The notes under the pieces were generated by a model. It made no database searches. It saw only the letters and a list, made by a program, of their open reading frames with translations, and was not told the DNA's origin. Below are positions 51,785 through 64,000 of a DNA stretch of 64,000 nt, one piece after another. A program made the translations under genes and the position numbers. This stretch comes from Tubiluchus corallicola. Taxonomy: Eukaryota > Priapulida > Priapulimorpha > Priapulimorphida > Tubiluchidae. Position 1 is the stretch's first letter. Each line of letters begins with the position of its first letter. Where the stretch lies: positions 310,001-374,000 of the forward strand of contig JAQGDQ010000105.1 in the NCBI GenBank assembly GCA_030141605.1, given 5' to 3'.

Positions 51785-54700
51785 TCTTCCTTCTGGCTAC
51801 TACACACGTCATTCGCGAAATAGCGTTTACATCTGCAACAGCACAAATAACAAATATGGGTCGGCTTCAGCATAAACCTAAACAAATTGCTAACTAACCA
51901 AACCCCGATAATAGTTTACACACGATGAAGTACTTAGAAGTAAAAACAGGCGCCTTCTTCAAAGCATTACAGACCATCGTCTCTGTAAACCATTGCAGGT
52001 GGATTGGCTATTATTAATAATATTGCAATGGACAATTAGTTCGCAAAAGCTGAAAAAAATATTCGCTGCGCGTTGCTGCGTCATCCAGCCCCCATACAAT
52101 CATAGGGGAAATTTATTATTATCATTGTATTATGTTGATGAGTGTGGCAGGATCAGAGCCTAGCTCATTATCAAGGATTATTTTGTAAGATGAGAATTGT
52201 GTTAGCCACTTTCGAATGTATGCGTGTCTTGTCTGAACGACACGAATAACCGAAGGCAGTAAAGCAGTTTCAGAAGTTACGTTTTACATAATAGTTTACA
52301 CGTAATGATTACAAACTTAAAAACAAATGTTTTTATAATCTAATTTCTGCTGCTTTATTATTCGTGGCATTTTTATTTCAGATGTACTTACACTAACGTA
52401 AATAAGTTGCGATAGTGGGCACATTTATTCGTTTATTTTTCTGCAATAAATAAAATGCTGTTACTTTACTTCTGTTTACTTCTTTTTATGGAAACTCTTT
52501 CAAGTACTCAAATTTGCGATTGCAATTTGGGAACTACGGGGATTAATTTTTGGAAATTTTGTTGCTTAACCGAACAACAGAACTCAATATGAAACTCAAA
52601 ATAAATTAGTAAGCGAACTTCATAAAAACTTATTTGCAATACATATAAACTTAAAAAGCATTTCAGATTTTAATATTGCATTGTTTTGCTTTGTTTTGTA
52701 TTTTATCGTATCGTATCGTGTCGTTCACTAGCGGATTTGCGTTTGGCCAAATTCAAGACATTTAAGCAGAAGTTTTTTGCGAAACGCTTACATCCTGACG
52801 GGCTGTGATTGGCAAGAAGTAACTGTCTCTCGCAAACTGACAGATTGGTACCGAAGCAGCGTTTATAGATGGACAGTGCTTTCTGAAGGAACCACGATAG
52901 TATGTCGCAACGGATCCGGCAATGCAACATCGTAAAAACTCAGTGTGTTTACTTCGCTTTTACCTACGGTCGTGTTCGGTACCTGATTTTACGCAGTGGC
53001 GTTACACCGCTGACAGCCTATGATTTACAAGCAAACTTTAATATTCGTTCAGCTAGTCACGTTGCAAGTGTGGATTCGTCGTCATTGCTACCATGTACAT
53101 GGTGGCCCAGAAGTCTATCTTTCAAACTCAGTCAGTAGCATTATTGGTTCACTGTACTGTATTGCATTGCAACATCTGTAGTGATAGATATTATTAACTT
53201 GTGAGAAATTTCTCTCCCTCTATAATTTTTTCGTGTTGTTGTATAACGTCTCCTTTTCGGCCGTTATTTTCAACAAGTGTAATCTCATCAGAATAATGTT
53301 GTATTACAAATAGGCCTACAAGCAACTCAACTCCAGCATTCCAAATTCAAAAAATTGAAAGATTTCCCGAATACAGCGCCAGCAGCTGCTGAATTCATGG
53401 CTACCATGTACTTATGCATTATTTTGCTTTGTACTTATACATTATTCAGCGTATACATTAAGAATGCGAAGCCCAAGAGACTTCAGGCTGAAAGTTTGTC
53501 GAAGAAATAAATCTATCTGCGATTCCTGCTAGCTCCCAAATAATTGAAAATCTTGTTAAAGCCTAATAGTTCCATCTTTGTGCAAATGAAATTGGCGCTT
53601 TAACTGAATTTTCACTTTGGCAGGAAAAAGCAATTGGTCACTTTGTGACCTACCTGTTTTACGATCTACTAAATTCTGTCTTTATTTCATTACAATATAA
53701 AACGAAATTTAGTTTCATAAGTTGCCTCAGTAATTACCACTGCAAAACCGTAATGGTAAAAAAATTATTTGACAGCTATTAAAACCAAGTAGGGGAGAAA
53801 ATAATGAAATGTTACGCAGGAGAAGGAATAATTATAACATGGGATTTTGAGAGTCAGTTCCTTAATTGCTCAAACATGGTTCTTTACTCATGTCATCATT
53901 ATACTACTACTTAACTATAACAACAACCTCGCATAGGATGATGGAGACACTAGAACGCTGGACAGTACACTGTTTAACACTATAACGGCACGTTGCTAGT
54001 ATTAACAGTCCTTGCTCTTGCAAAAATTGGCTGCTTGAATTACAGTTAACCTTAGAATCATGCCATAATAGGACCGTCGTCATCACTAACAATTTAGCAC
54101 TGTGAAAATATTGAGTACGTCATTAAATTATTGCTAATGTATTGAGGTCCTAATGCACAGTCATTAACAAGCACTAAGCTAATTCCATAGAGTGTAGTTA
54201 AGCCTTGTAGCATTGAGTAAATTTACCAGCACTTGACATTTTGAACAGGCAGTCCTCATGTTAGAAGGCAGTCGTGATTGCTGTCGTTAACAGCCCCGAT
54301 TTAGTAGCTTGCTAACTTTGCAGTTACCACAGGCAAACTAGTATAACAACTGGCAATTTAGTATAACAAATCAGCAGGCCTATTACTCAGTCTGGTTGGA
54401 ACATGAGAGCTAGTATCAGGGAACTCGGACACGAACGTAAACGTACTGCCTCTTTCAAATCATCGCCAACAAAAAACCGGAAGTAAAAATAAAGTACATA
54501 TAAGTACTTTGTCTATCTATGTCAGAGAAACTAACCACAATTTTGATTTTAATATAGACCAAAAACTTTATATCCAGCTAGAAACATCCCGAAATCGCAC
54601 ACAGATGAATTTGTCTTAATTATAAAAAAATCTAACTTGGCTTTAAACCAAAATCAAGGTTTTCCTCCACAGAACATTTTGTTGTTTATGTTGCTTGTTT

Positions 54701-57700
54701 TGCTAATCACTAATAATGGTTTTTTATTACATCTTTTGTTTGTTTTCTCTATGATTAGTATGTCCACGGTAAATTGTATTTGTGTTATAATGTTTTGTTT
54801 TGTTTGATTTTTAAATCACTCTTATATATTCCTGACGATAACTGATAATGAGGAGTAGAAACGCTGGATTTCCCTAATAAAAATGTAATAACATGTATTA
54901 TATAGTGTGTTGTTTTGAAAAGGATACTGTTGCTATAAAGAATTTAAAAATGTTAATATCTTTTCACAAATGCAGCAATTAGAGCTTTGTCCTGCTTAGA
55001 AATGTGGCATCTGTTGGTTGGCCACCAAGGGTTTTCACTAAGTGATGATCACCTTGATTGATGATCTAAACTACACAAGCAGTCTTAAGAAACTAAAGAC
55101 TGCTTATGTTCGTAGCGTCCTTTTCAAAAACTACAGTGTTGGTCTTATCGATGTTTACAGTCATATGCCAATTGTCACAACATTTTGGCAGTATATTCTA
55201 CAATTTTTCAAGCCCGCTTTTTAATACTCATCTATAATTGCAGTGCCATGGGCATACGCAAACCTTATATATGTTATATCTGTACTACATAGAATACTGT
55301 ATCGGTTACCCGATAATATGTTACTTTTGTTCAATCAGAAATGTTCAATCAGAATTAATTGCATAATATGCAGAACTGACAATGTACAGAGAATATCGCA
55401 AGCGTAGAAGCGTTAGAGCATAAAACACATGTGATGTCTGGATAATTACCTACGACCGCAGTAGCAAAATCCGCTTCTGTTTCATTAATTTGCAGGTTTT
55501 AGTTAACCTGGGGTCAATGGCTGAGTAAATCAATAAGGCTTCGTGAAGAAATCTTACATATAGGTCTGCTCAGTAGTCATTAACAGCGATCAGAAAACCA
55601 GACAATGGAACTATACATATAGCCATCTGGAACCTAATACACCTATTCTTCCTAGACAGTTACTAAGATCTGTATAAAAAAGAATCAGCACGACGAACCA
55701 AAGAAGCCAAAGATACGATAAAACAACGAACGTCATTATACCACATCAGGAGTCATCAGGAAGCACCTGACTAGGACTCTAGAATTCTACGTACGTAGGT
55801 ACTGAGTTTGCTGTAATTGAGAATTATCTGGCGTGATTTTGTCTGAAGTCTGTGGCATAACTACGCATCCAACCATGCAGTTGGATAAAGTGGTCATACT
55901 GTGGTCATGAAAAGTATACGTGGACAAAGTATACGTAATTACATTTACCAGACACTGTTGTCAACATGAAATCACGAAGAAAAAAATTAAAATGCAAATT
56001 GTTGCAGTTTATACCTGATTTTAAAAACTGTATCCATAAACCACAAAAATGTTACATTTGAATGATAGGGGCCGGTTCATTGCAATGTTATCCATAGAAG
56101 GTTGTAAAAAAGATCAAACTGTACAGAATAGGAGAAGTACCGATACGAGACTACTAAACATATTAACCAACTGAAAAACTAAACTACTGGATTTAATTGC
56201 TTATAAAACAGATAATGCACTATTTTCACCCTGCAGCAGGATTGCTACAAGTTCAAAGCAAAGCTGCAGACTGGAGAAATCGGCTGTCCCATATGAAAAC
56301 ATGTCTAGTTGCGGAAGTTGTTGCCATCAATCTTCATTATTACAAGAGCATGTCTGTGCACCCCCCGTAGTCAAGGCTAAGAAGAATTTCTCGACGAAAT
56401 TGTTTGAGAGTTGCAGGTGCTGCTGCCACGGTCCAAAGAGAAGATATCTGCGGCTGCAATTTCACGTAAAAAATGTTGAGAATTATTGAAAATGTTTGGT
56501 TTATTTTAAGCCACATTACACGTTTTTCTAATTAGGTCGACGTGCGTCCAATTAGGACAAAAGCTGCAAGTGCCGCATGACATTTACTTTGTAGAGTCGA
56601 GCATTTAGGCTTCAGTGAATCGCTTGTTGTTATAATGAACCATCAGGTATTTGGTGCAGACTGCAAGTGAACACCCAGGAGGTTATTTGTTGTAGTACCA
56701 ACATGTTTATCTGAGTAATACAAAGCAGATCGGCTAGTAGCACATATTATGGTTGGCTTCATAAAGCATGTATATACATTGTCTCCTAGAAAAAGTTAGG
56801 CGCGTGCCAACTGTTTGGGTGAGCAAAGTCGTGTTGGTGGCACCATGAATGTAATAACCATAATATTACAAAAATAACTGCTGTTTGTGTCTTTAGGCAA
56901 TATTGCAATGCTAATGAAATTTCTATTTACAAACTGGCCGCTAATGATTTAGTTCACACAAGAAAGAATTCTATTTAACTCTCCCATATTTTACATGTAA
57001 GGATTAAAGAAAATTAAATTTTCTTTATTACTTAAATCCATTCTCACCAAAAAGAAAAATAACCTGACATGAATGATCAACCTTTACTTAACGCCACAAA
57101 CAGCGACATGTTTCCATTTACAGGTATTCTAAACTGTGTTAATTACTAATGTGCTTGTGTTCATAAGAAATAAGGCACGATTTTGCCTATAAGTTGTTCA
57201 AATTTGTCTTAAAGTGACAGTCATTCTTTTAAATGATCTTTTGTACGAGACTCTACATATACTTTGACAATGTTTCAAGCCCTACTTACCCACCATGTTT
57301 CCTTCCTTTACATTCGATTTAACTACTGTTCTGACATTTCCTGTCTTTTGACTGTCAAACTCTACTACTCTGTCAGAAAAGAACAAGATTACCTTTTAAT
57401 TCAGGCAGCCAAGTAAGATATTCCATGTACATGTATTACTATTATATGTAGGTTATGTGTTTTTCGGGATAAATCTTGTAATTGTATTTTGTTTAATGTG
57501 GAAGTAAATATTACACATTAACATGTAAAATGAGTAACTCTTAATGAAGAGTATCTTGAAATGCCAGTGTAAACGCGTTTTAGTTATTTAGCAGGTACTA
57601 GAATCGCCCAAAAACGCCCGAAGAAAATGCATGTTTGGATTACCACCAGTTTGGAAAGCGGCATGGATATTTGCCAGGCACATTCTACTGTATATACCAG

Positions 57701-58621
57701 AACACTAACTGTTTATAGACACTTTTGCAAAGCAAGATTTATGCGCCAACGCCTCAAACTTGGAGGAATAAAATCCTGATAACCAGTCGTGCAAGAACGC
57801 TGTTATGATAATGACGTAGTTTGTCATGGAATTGGTAACAGATGGTAACCATGTGAAGAATAACATTAAATGAAGCCAAACGACAAGCATGAAACTGTAT
57901 CTATAGGAGTAACTGATATGTTAGATTATCAGTATTTTATGGCTTTTTCATGACAGATTTCTTTCGTGTACGTTTTCCTAAGCAGAACCCCTCAATCATC
58001 ATCCTCAACATCACTTTTCATAGCAATTTAGCTCATCTTGAATCCAAAAGGTACAGTAATTGAAAGTTAGAAGTCAGAAAACTACCGCATGTCAATAGTA
58101 AAATGAAGCCTACTGTTCGTTGTGTGCGGGAACTACGTACCGCGTGTAAACTTTTTTCGCTTTTAATGTATTTAAAGTTGTCATAAAAATACAGAATAAA
58201 AGTACAGAACAATTAAAACGAATTAATTCTCGTAAACATGAAAACTTTGTAGCCGTTTCCATGCGCAATCATTTCAAATAATTAAGTCAATGTGAAAGTA
58301 AATTTGAATTGGGAAAAAATTTGTATGTGTTAGTGACGAATTTCAAACCGGTTGGAAATCTAAACTTATACATCGTGTTTTCAGACAGACTTTGCAAACT
58401 TCAACGCATCTTGCACACTGTTATTATTAAAAGTGAATGAAAAGTATGAAACAAATCCTATTCATTTTAAGTACGCGAATACAAAAATTTGCAATAGAAA
58501 TGCAAAATTATACTGTTAGTGTTACTGCTGTAAGGTTTAATAAAAATGGTTTAATTTTAAGACTGTTAAGTGGAGGCTATGTGTTACTTACAGTAATGGT
58601 CTCAGAAAGTTATTTCTGTAA
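51785..58621. other. Upstream region of the claudin-like gene, no confident gene
   Basis: Includes the presumed promoter of the minus-strand gene. No exon with family signatures, no RNA gene and no long repeat was recognised on either strand. Confidence 0.55.
56301..56489 (+). other. Unrecognised cysteine-rich open frame
   Basis: ATG 56301 to stop, 62 residues, starting MSSCGSCCHQSSLLQEHVC and holding a second cluster ESCRCCCHGPKRR. No signal peptide and no recognised family. It may be chance. Confidence 0.12.
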
Positions 58622-59243
58622 AGGCCTATTTCACAGTGAGGACACAAGGAAAATGACGCATGGAATGCTATCAGAAAATCAGAAAGTTTTCTGAATCTTT
58701 CCTAGTTTTCTCGAAATCCCATGCAGCAAGAAACTTCATATCATAGTGAACCCGCACGACTTTTTTTCAGCGCATCCAGTTAGCTGCAGCTACTTTGCGA
58801 CTTTAATAATGTATAACCGTGTCTAATTTAAGTTACACTTGCCGTATTTCTCATACGCAAATTACAATTAATACGGTTAGTCAATGCAATGTTCTACTAA
58901 CCACTTCAAAATCTGAAAATATACATATATAAATTAAATATATACGTGCGTCATTTTTCTTTTTCACGAATATAGTCATCGATGTTGCATTAATAAAACA
59001 CAGAATCATCAGTCTGTTAAAAGAAAGTTTAAATCTTATAATTTTATGCTGAAACGTCTTAATTGGGAGACCCATAGCTTCTAGCTGGCAGCAGAATTCC
59101 TCAGGACGATCAGAACGAGGAATTTTGTCACTGCGAAATGCGCCGTAGAAAACAATGTATTCCATTTTGGTGAGGAATGCCGCAAGGAATTTCTCCTGGA
59201 CCTAGTGGCATTTTGCTGCGAGTCTTCACTGTGAAATGGGCCT
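58622..59243 (+). mobile_element. MITE copy 2 (GGCC...TTCACA termini)
   Basis: Left end AGGCCTATTTCACAGTGAGG and right end CTTCACTGTGAAATGGGCCT are inverse copies with three differences in the first 24 bases. Flanks read TAAA outside GGCC on both sides, compatible with a short target duplication. Length 622. Same family as 50574-51224. Confidence 0.78.
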
Positions 59244-62200
59244 AAAGCATGACAGTAGTGCTACGGGAATGTGCTGCTTCTCTAATATATAAAGTTTGCT
59301 CTTCTGCAAACTGCGATCCCGTACTCAGTGGCAATGTCTGCTTAATAGTGTAAGGGGAGAAAGAAAAAGAAATTTCCCTAAGAAGAAAAACACTGAATTC
59401 CGCAAACACATCTTAACCAAATTTGAATATGTTTACACCTCCCTTGCCTTAGCATTGCTCTACAAATACCTAAGAAGTCCTAAACCAAATGCAAATACAC
59501 TACAAAAGTCGAAATGTGTGCAAAATCACAAGCTTTGATATTTCCGAGAGGTTTAACTGCAGTTTTGCACAGTATGTTATTTTGCACTGTTTTTTTAAAA
59601 TTATTTTTCAGTGTTTCTGTGTAATGTACTGTACATGTGTGTCTGTATTTACGTGCGTGCTGCAAAATACTGAAACCTATTCACTCGTGGATACCCCGGG
59701 AAATAAACTTTTTACAGCTGCGAGATGAGAGTTTGTAGTTCTTGGAAGACATGATTTTATTTCTTCGCGTGCATTTTGAGAGATATGGTGCTGATCTAAT
59801 CAGACAATTTAGTTTGTCATAATTTGCTGTCATTGACCAGACTGCCTATGGGCACTAGTCTGCTGCAAATAACATGATAAAATGTTATTACTCATTTTCA
59901 AGCTCACTTAAAGGAAAGTCTGAAAAACGTATGCCATCAGAAGTCCAAGACTAAGAAACAAGCCCACTAGTCGCAACCCCAGTGAAAAGTACAAACTCAT
60001 TGCTGTTGCAGTCCACTATATATTGTTAATGCTCTAGAAGCGGTCGACATAGAGTTTTGTTAGTCTTCTTTATGTCTGTGAAGCCTGCGTGAGTAAAAAT
60101 GAAGCCGCGGGCGTTTGTACAGGAAAAATTTTCGCCAGTGTATACACATTAAATAAAAAAGTTTGCGAAGTCTAAACAAACATCTCCTTTGTGCAATTTG
60201 CAGGTGTATATAGCACAGAGGGAGTAGACATCTTGGCCAACGTCGCATACGACAACAGCGCCAACCAGCCATCGTATGATCACCCACAAAAAAACATAAA
60301 TATATTTCTTGCATTAACTTCTCAGCTTATAATATTAAAGACGTGGACGCACTTTGCGTTCACCAAACCGTGAATTCTTTCCAGATTCCAGTGGTATCCC
60401 AGTCTGGATTACCGCGTAACTCTTGCCAATATTTGCTTATCGCAATTTCAAGCCCAGCTCGATAGATTCTTTCGCGGCGAAATGGCAGTTTATAATTTAC
60501 ATAAACGTCTCCGTTTAGCTGTCGTGTTTCAAGAGTATCGAGTTAATCGATAACGCGTGAGATACATACAAGAGGACATACTGAAGAAGATGCTAGTTTA
60601 TCTACAGCTTTCGGCAATCTCGTGATCTAAAAAGTAAATAAATTATCAAAAAGCTCCCACCTTGCCGACACTGCACTAAACCTGGATGCAATTCAGAGGT
60701 GAGCTCTTTTATAAAATTTAAAGGAAATTAACATTTTAATAAAGTTTAACTGTTTATGCTTAATTACGCAGTTATTATCCATGAAGAAAATTCATCCCTA
60801 TTTTCTTACGAAATAGTTTCTTGGAATCCCATAAATCATTACGTGATCACAAAACTGAATATATATATATATATATGTACACAAATTTATACAAAATGAA
60901 GGTAAAAACAGCATTTAAAAACGTGGTTTTTAACGTAGTTGGTTGGATTTTTGAAGCTTGTTAAATACTTGAAATGTATACAAACAGAGGTCAAGTTCCA
61001 ACATAGGTTTCATTACATACTTTTGAAAGTTAGCTTTTTGAAACTTGTTGTTTTAAACGAACGCCTTTGAAAAATTTCAAACGTTGCTTTTTAGTTATTT
61101 TTATCCCGTCCTATCTCACCGAATCTGGTCGGAAACCCTATTTAGTTTCCTGTCGTTGAAAAAGGCCATCCTAATAGGATTCCCGAATCCCATTTCCACA
61201 GATAGCTGCATTACGCAGCTACTCGGAAAGCTATAGCAATACCTTGTTCGAGATACAGACCCTCGAGATTAATTATCCAGCATTAAATGCTGTGCTGTAC
61301 GATCTTTTATTCCGATTATAATAAACTCATTTCGGTCGCCAATGTCTAGCTAAGCGGCAAGCGCTTACTCTGCGACACTAATTAATCTGCTACATTGCTG
61401 CGTGATGTATTAGTCATATATTAGCCTCACAACTCTGTAATGTACATAATTATGAGCAACAGATTGGCGTACACGAGGTAGAGGTTCTCCAAGAAGTAGT
61501 CTCCCACGCACAGATATAATGTTTGAGCTACAGAAGCCCACTCATTTCCGAGTATTAAAACAAGCGCGTGGCTTCCCTTTTGCAATGAAATTGTTTATAC
61601 GAAGATAGTAACCTTGCAGTAACTATATTTGAAGTCATTGGAAACTTCACGTAAGTGATCATGGAGATATGTGCCAATGAAACGTTTTTATTGATTTCTA
61701 ATGAATCACTTTATTGCGCGGCGTAATACAACGAGAATGACGTAGACCACATGGTGCTAAGGACAAGTGCATCTGCGTTCCACATAAGAACACAATTACT
61801 GTAGTCCTCTATAATTAACATCCAGCGATAGAGGCTAGCGTGCAGTAATAATTGGCAAATCTCAAAAACGCATTTTCGTGGTCATTACTTTCTATTTTAG
61901 CAAAGTCATTGGCTGTCACTTGCAAATCAGTGGGCAGAGCGAGACAAAATTTAAATCCTTCCAGAGCTTTGCGGTAGATTAGACTACTGAAATTAATCAA
62001 AGAGAACACCTGCTAAAACTATGATTAATTGCCGGCAATTTATTTCTCCCAGAAATTTTTGAATTTTCCACTGAGAATATATAGATTCATGACTTGGCAA
62101 CAGCCAGGGTACAGTCAAGTTGTCAATTGTTATAAACTCAAAGTTGAAAGAAGCCTACAATGCAAAATTAAGCAGAGATTTTAGGCTTACTTTTATTATT

Positions 62201-64000
62201 TATTATTAATTGCGGTATTAGTTAAAGTTTTGACGAAATCTATAAGCTATAGGTTACAAAACTAAAAAAACTTCAGGTAGTCATATAAAAATCTAATCTT
62301 ATAAAGTGCCTTAAAACAATTTTCGAGCTGACGAACACCTTTTAAGGTGAGCTTTTTTGATCGGTGCATCTTCTGCTTTTTATTACGTTTTTGACACTTT
62401 CTTTTCATGACTTAGCAGGCGGTAAAACTTCTAAACTAAATGTGCTTTCACCTGTAGGCTATGTATGACAAACAATGCTTATAACGTATATCATTTTGAC
62501 ATTATATGGTAACATGGACTTATGGACATTGACATGAAAACCATACTTGGGTATAATCAGTGCTACCTAACATAAGAAACATAAAAAAGTGTGGGTTGTC
62601 TAATTATCTTTGCGGTCAATAAATACAGACAAATTACATGCACACATGCACAGGCGCGAGGACTTTAATTATTCGACGTGTAATAAATGTTTTTATAATG
62701 AAGACTGTTAAGTAGTGAAAGAAGTTTCCTATCAAAAATTTCCTTTTTCAGAAAAGGCCTACTTCCCCGGAAGAAAAACAACCGCCTTACGTTGTTTCTA
62801 ATGAGAAAATAATTATAGAGAATGACAAATAACAACATTTTATATAGCTCCCAGTCTCCATTCTGTGTAGTTTTTACCCTCTGCAACTATAGCCTTATGT
62901 GCTTTTCTGTGAAATAATTTTGCTTTCATTTATTCAGCAGCTCTGTTAGTAGAGGACGTCTACACGATTTTGTCACTTTCTTACTGATTTAAAAAAAAAT
63001 TGCCAAGAATTTAACTATTTAAATTGATGACGACAAATCCTGTGACGTTTGCTGTCCAGAGCTATTGGAGAAAAGTCATGTACATGTACCGCACTCTTTT
63101 CAAATGCAATTTTATTTAGTACGAAACAGGTAAAAAAATTCAGAAAATCAAGAAACAAGACAAGTGGCGTTATAATTTCTTGCTTCTGACAAGTTAAGGT
63201 GCTGCTGCAACACGTTATATAGCAGATTCGTTGCATAAACGATTCTACACGAATTTATTCAATGACCAACTAAAATAATACTACGAGATTCAGAAACGCA
63301 GAGAAGTGAATCGAGTAACTTCAGTGCTTTACTAATATTTAGCTCTAATGTCCTTTGGAAGTTTCAACAAAAACACTTTCTTTCTCCAAAATTTTGTTCC
63401 GCACCCTTCAAAACGTACAAATCAGTGAGCTGCATGATTACGATCTGTGTTCTAAATAACAGAGCGGTCTTTATTAGTTGCAGACCTTTTAATCATCCTA
63501 ATAAAATAAATACCAATATCTTCTCTTTTTGTCCCAAATTAATAAACGGTTACATAATAACAGATATCACGTTTTGATAAAGAGACCATGACATCACCAA
63601 GACCATGCAATCTTTATTGATTTCACTTACCTAGTAATACGAGTCTAACCTGAACTTTAGAGTTTTCAATGTATCAGTTTCCAGTGAGATGCTCGGGTTT
63701 CGTCACCGAAATCTAGCACACTAAAATTCGGAGCCGTGTAACGGCGTGGTTGTTACATTAAGCTACATGTGCTAAATATAGGGGCCTGGCGTAAGCGTTT
63801 ATCCAATACGAGCTTTCATGCACCAAGCACAAATAATACGGGAAGATAAACGACTAACATGCAGCCATTCAAATGTTTCTCTGACTATGTATACACCAAT
63901 ACACTGTGATACTAACTAATGGACTGTAACCAGCATCAGTGATTACCATGTGTCGTTAACTGATGATCAGTCAGTCTGACGCGCTTCTCTATTACTGACA
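59244..64000. other. Right-hand region, no confident gene
   Basis: Contains a short (AT)n tract at about 60858-60875 and the weak exon candidate near 60202. Nothing else recognised. Confidence 0.5.
60202..60373 (+). other. Possible isolated terminal exon
   Basis: TCTCCTTTGTGCAATTTGCAG is a fair acceptor at 60181-60201. The following open frame reads GVYSTEGVDILANVAYDNSA, then NQPSYDHPQ, ending at TGA 60371-60373. ILANVAYDNSA recalls the tail of the SLC6 copies ([20 protein letters not shown]), but the preceding ATPEWAPA block is absent. It may instead be the cytosolic tail of another protein. No upstream partner exon was found. Confidence 0.2.

Overview
This is eukaryotic, AT-rich animal DNA. 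Genes are split into short exons (about 100-190 bases) with GT-AG introns, and the introns carry microsatellites, degenerate LINE reverse transcriptase pieces and small inverted-repeat elements. The sequence alone does not fix the species. The gene content (an expanded SLC6 amino-acid transporter family and a claudin/CACNG-like four-span protein) and the intron style fit a marine invertebrate, perhaps a lophotrochozoan.

Positions 1-35350, plus strand: a head-to-tail array of three SLC6 (Na+/Cl- dependent neurotransmitter transporter) paralogues. Copy 1 (1-5642) enters from the left already in its fourth coding exon. Copy 2 (8041-22493) and copy 3 (25729-35350) are complete, each with 15 coding exons, and are predicted to encode about 645 and 644 residues. 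All splice positions and phases are conserved between copies, so the array arose by tandem duplication. Copies 2 and 3 each start with a 9-base coding micro-exon (MAQ, MSQ). By motif they sit nearest the glycine/proline branch (SLC6A5/A7/A9). Substrate is not proven. Copies differ at positions that are nearly invariant in the family: copy 1 has Ala for Asp in the VWGDA motif, and copy 2 has Ala for Tyr in the WRFPY motif.

Copy 2 carries the most intronic load: a roughly 1.2 kb CAGT/CTGT tetranucleotide tract, tRNA-like SINE candidates, a plus-strand LINE (endonuclease plus RT, broken by frameshifts) and two minus-strand RT remnants in one intron. Copy 3 has a duplicated splice donor that would add 14 in-frame codons, an imperfect foldback and a (TA)n tract.

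Positions 35351-41218: gene-poor; the 3' sides of copy 3 and of the next gene face each other here.

Positions 41219-51784, minus strand: a complete four-exon gene for a 242-residue claudin-superfamily protein, assembled here from splice sites. Its introns hold a 1.4 kb terminal-inverted-repeat element with a nested inverted-repeat cassette, a 312-base foldback MITE and one copy of a 0.65 kb MITE.

Positions 51785-64000: upstream of that gene. I see no confident gene, only a second copy of the same MITE (58622-59243), a possible isolated exon near 60202 and two weak open frames. No rRNA, functional tRNA or CRISPR array was found.
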